DNA of 52,494 nt from Coriobacteriaceae bacterium (GTDB taxonomy: Bacteria > Actinomycetota > Coriobacteriia > Coriobacteriales > Coriobacteriaceae), in the NCBI GenBank assembly GCA_015062655.1, contig SUUG01000012.1, positions 1 through 52,494 of the forward strand, in the 5' to 3' direction. Shown one piece after another: positions 52,144 through 52,494 of the stretch (positions within the stretch are counted from its first letter, which is position 1; every line of letters begins with the position of its first letter). A program made the position numbers and the translations under genes. Below the pieces are notes generated by a model. It had not been told where the DNA came from, did no database searches, and saw only the letters and a list, made by a program, of their open reading frames with translations.

Positions 52144-52371
52144 ATGGCAACCGGTACTCTCAAGAAGTCGTTCTTCCGCGAGAAGGGCTTCGGATTCATC
52201 ACGCCCGACGAGCCGATCGAGGGCTCCAACGGTGATGTCTTCGTGCACTTCAGCGCCATCCAGATGGACGGCTTCAAGTCCCTCGACGAGGGCGATCGCG
52301 TCGAGTTCGAGGTCGGCCCCGGCAAGAAGCCCGGCGAGACCCAGGCGATCAACGTCGTCAAGATCGGCTAG
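52144..52371 (+). CDS. Cold-shock domain protein
   Basis: A 75-aa single-domain CspA-type nucleic-acid chaperone. RNP1 ([12 protein letters not shown]) and RNP2 ([10 protein letters not shown]) are intact, with [15 protein letters not shown] following. ATG 52144 has AAAGGG eight bases upstream. It diverges from the dipeptidase across 232 bp that must hold both promoters; the csp leader looks long, as usual for cold-shock mRNAs, and includes a small CGCGC/GCGCG hairpin near 52079-52098. I could not define a promoter with confidence. Confidence 0.95.
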   Translation: MATGTLKKSFFREKGFGFITPDEPIEGSNGDVFVHFSAIQMDGFKSLDEGDRVEFEVGPGKKPGETQAINVVKIG

Positions 52372-52416
52372 GTGTTCAGTGCCAAGACGTTGTTTACGCC
52401 CGGAGGGTGACAGATA

Positions 52417-52484
52417 GGGATGGCTCCCGCATGCTGTGAGTTGTCTAGGCTTACGGCAGAGGGGGCCATCCCATGTCACAGCAT
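52417..52484 (+). promoter_or_regulatory. Potential pseudoknot across a start codon
   Basis: GGGATGGC (52417-52424) is complementary to GCCATCCC (52465-52472), and ATGCTGTGA (52431-52439) to TCACAGCAT (52476-52484). The interleaved order would form an H-type pseudoknot spanning the ribosome site and first codons of the gene at 52473. They could instead be parts of an insertion-sequence end. Confidence 0.4.
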
Positions 52485-52494
52485 CCTAACGCAA
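52473..52494 (+). CDS. Start of an unidentified gene (possibly an IS481-like transposase), cut by window edge
   Basis: ATG 52473 follows AGAGGGGG by about seven bases and encodes MSQHPNA before the window ends. Transposases of the IS481 family often begin with a similar Met-Ser-His/Gln-...-Asn-Ala stretch, so an insertion sequence may start here; seven codons cannot prove it. Confidence 0.3.

Overview
The window is a high-GC bacterial chromosome segment. Dense single-strand operons, consensus AGGAGG-type ribosome binding sites, Ala/Pro/Arg-rich proteins and the gene families present (a Coriobacteriia-style endonuclease-domain protein, a type II-A Cas9 with a GTTTTGGAGC-type repeat, RipC-like NlpC/P60, CPBP, QueH, C69 dipeptidase) suggest an anaerobic or microaerophilic actinobacterium of the class Coriobacteriia (Collinsella/Olsenella-like). 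The genus is inferred, not proven.

Left end (1-6379): a type II-A CRISPR-Cas locus read on the minus strand in the order cas9, cas1, cas2, csn2, array. A tracrRNA gene diverges from cas9 on the plus strand and has its own promoter. The main observation is that cas9 is interrupted by one in-frame amber codon (TAG, 2904-2902). The reading frame continues after it for 275 codons without another lesion and encodes the PAM-interacting domain. The separate ORF between cas9 and cas1 is therefore the Cas9 C-terminus, not a new cas gene. cas1, cas2, csn2, the repeats and the tracrRNA all look intact.

6380-16832: about 1 kb of gene-free, repeat-bearing DNA, then a minus-strand run: NlpC/P60 cell-wall hydrolase, YbaK/EbsC deacylase, MurJ, DegT-like aminotransferase, FemX-like ligase, ATP-grasp ligase and UvrC. 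The middle genes look like a peptidoglycan precursor/branching module.

17157-24109: metY, preceded by a well-formed promoter, a 28-codon methionine-rich leader peptide and hairpins (probable attenuation); a zinc-ribbon-like small protein, acylphosphatase, RNase HI, a DUF1275 membrane protein, a YgiQ radical-SAM protein, then a gene-free stretch with four copies of a 28-nt motif in inverted pairs.

24110-35956: CPBP protease, DEAD-box helicase, FtsX/FtsE (FtsE with a long disordered N-terminus), an endonuclease-domain protein bracketed by two inverted copies of a complex ~200-bp palindromic element, and DnaE.

35957-52494: rubredoxin and flavin reductase, SmpB, a TPR-like protein, RNase R, a 55-aa membrane protein, LOG, Tgt, a hypothetical protein, a BI-1 family protein, QueH, a GNAT, MetRS, an ABC1/UbiB kinase, a small acidic protein, a C69 dipeptidase, a cold-shock protein, and the first codons of a gene (possibly a transposase) at the edge.

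At least three unrelated families of intergenic palindromic repeats occur in the window. Everything was read by eye; no database search was run.
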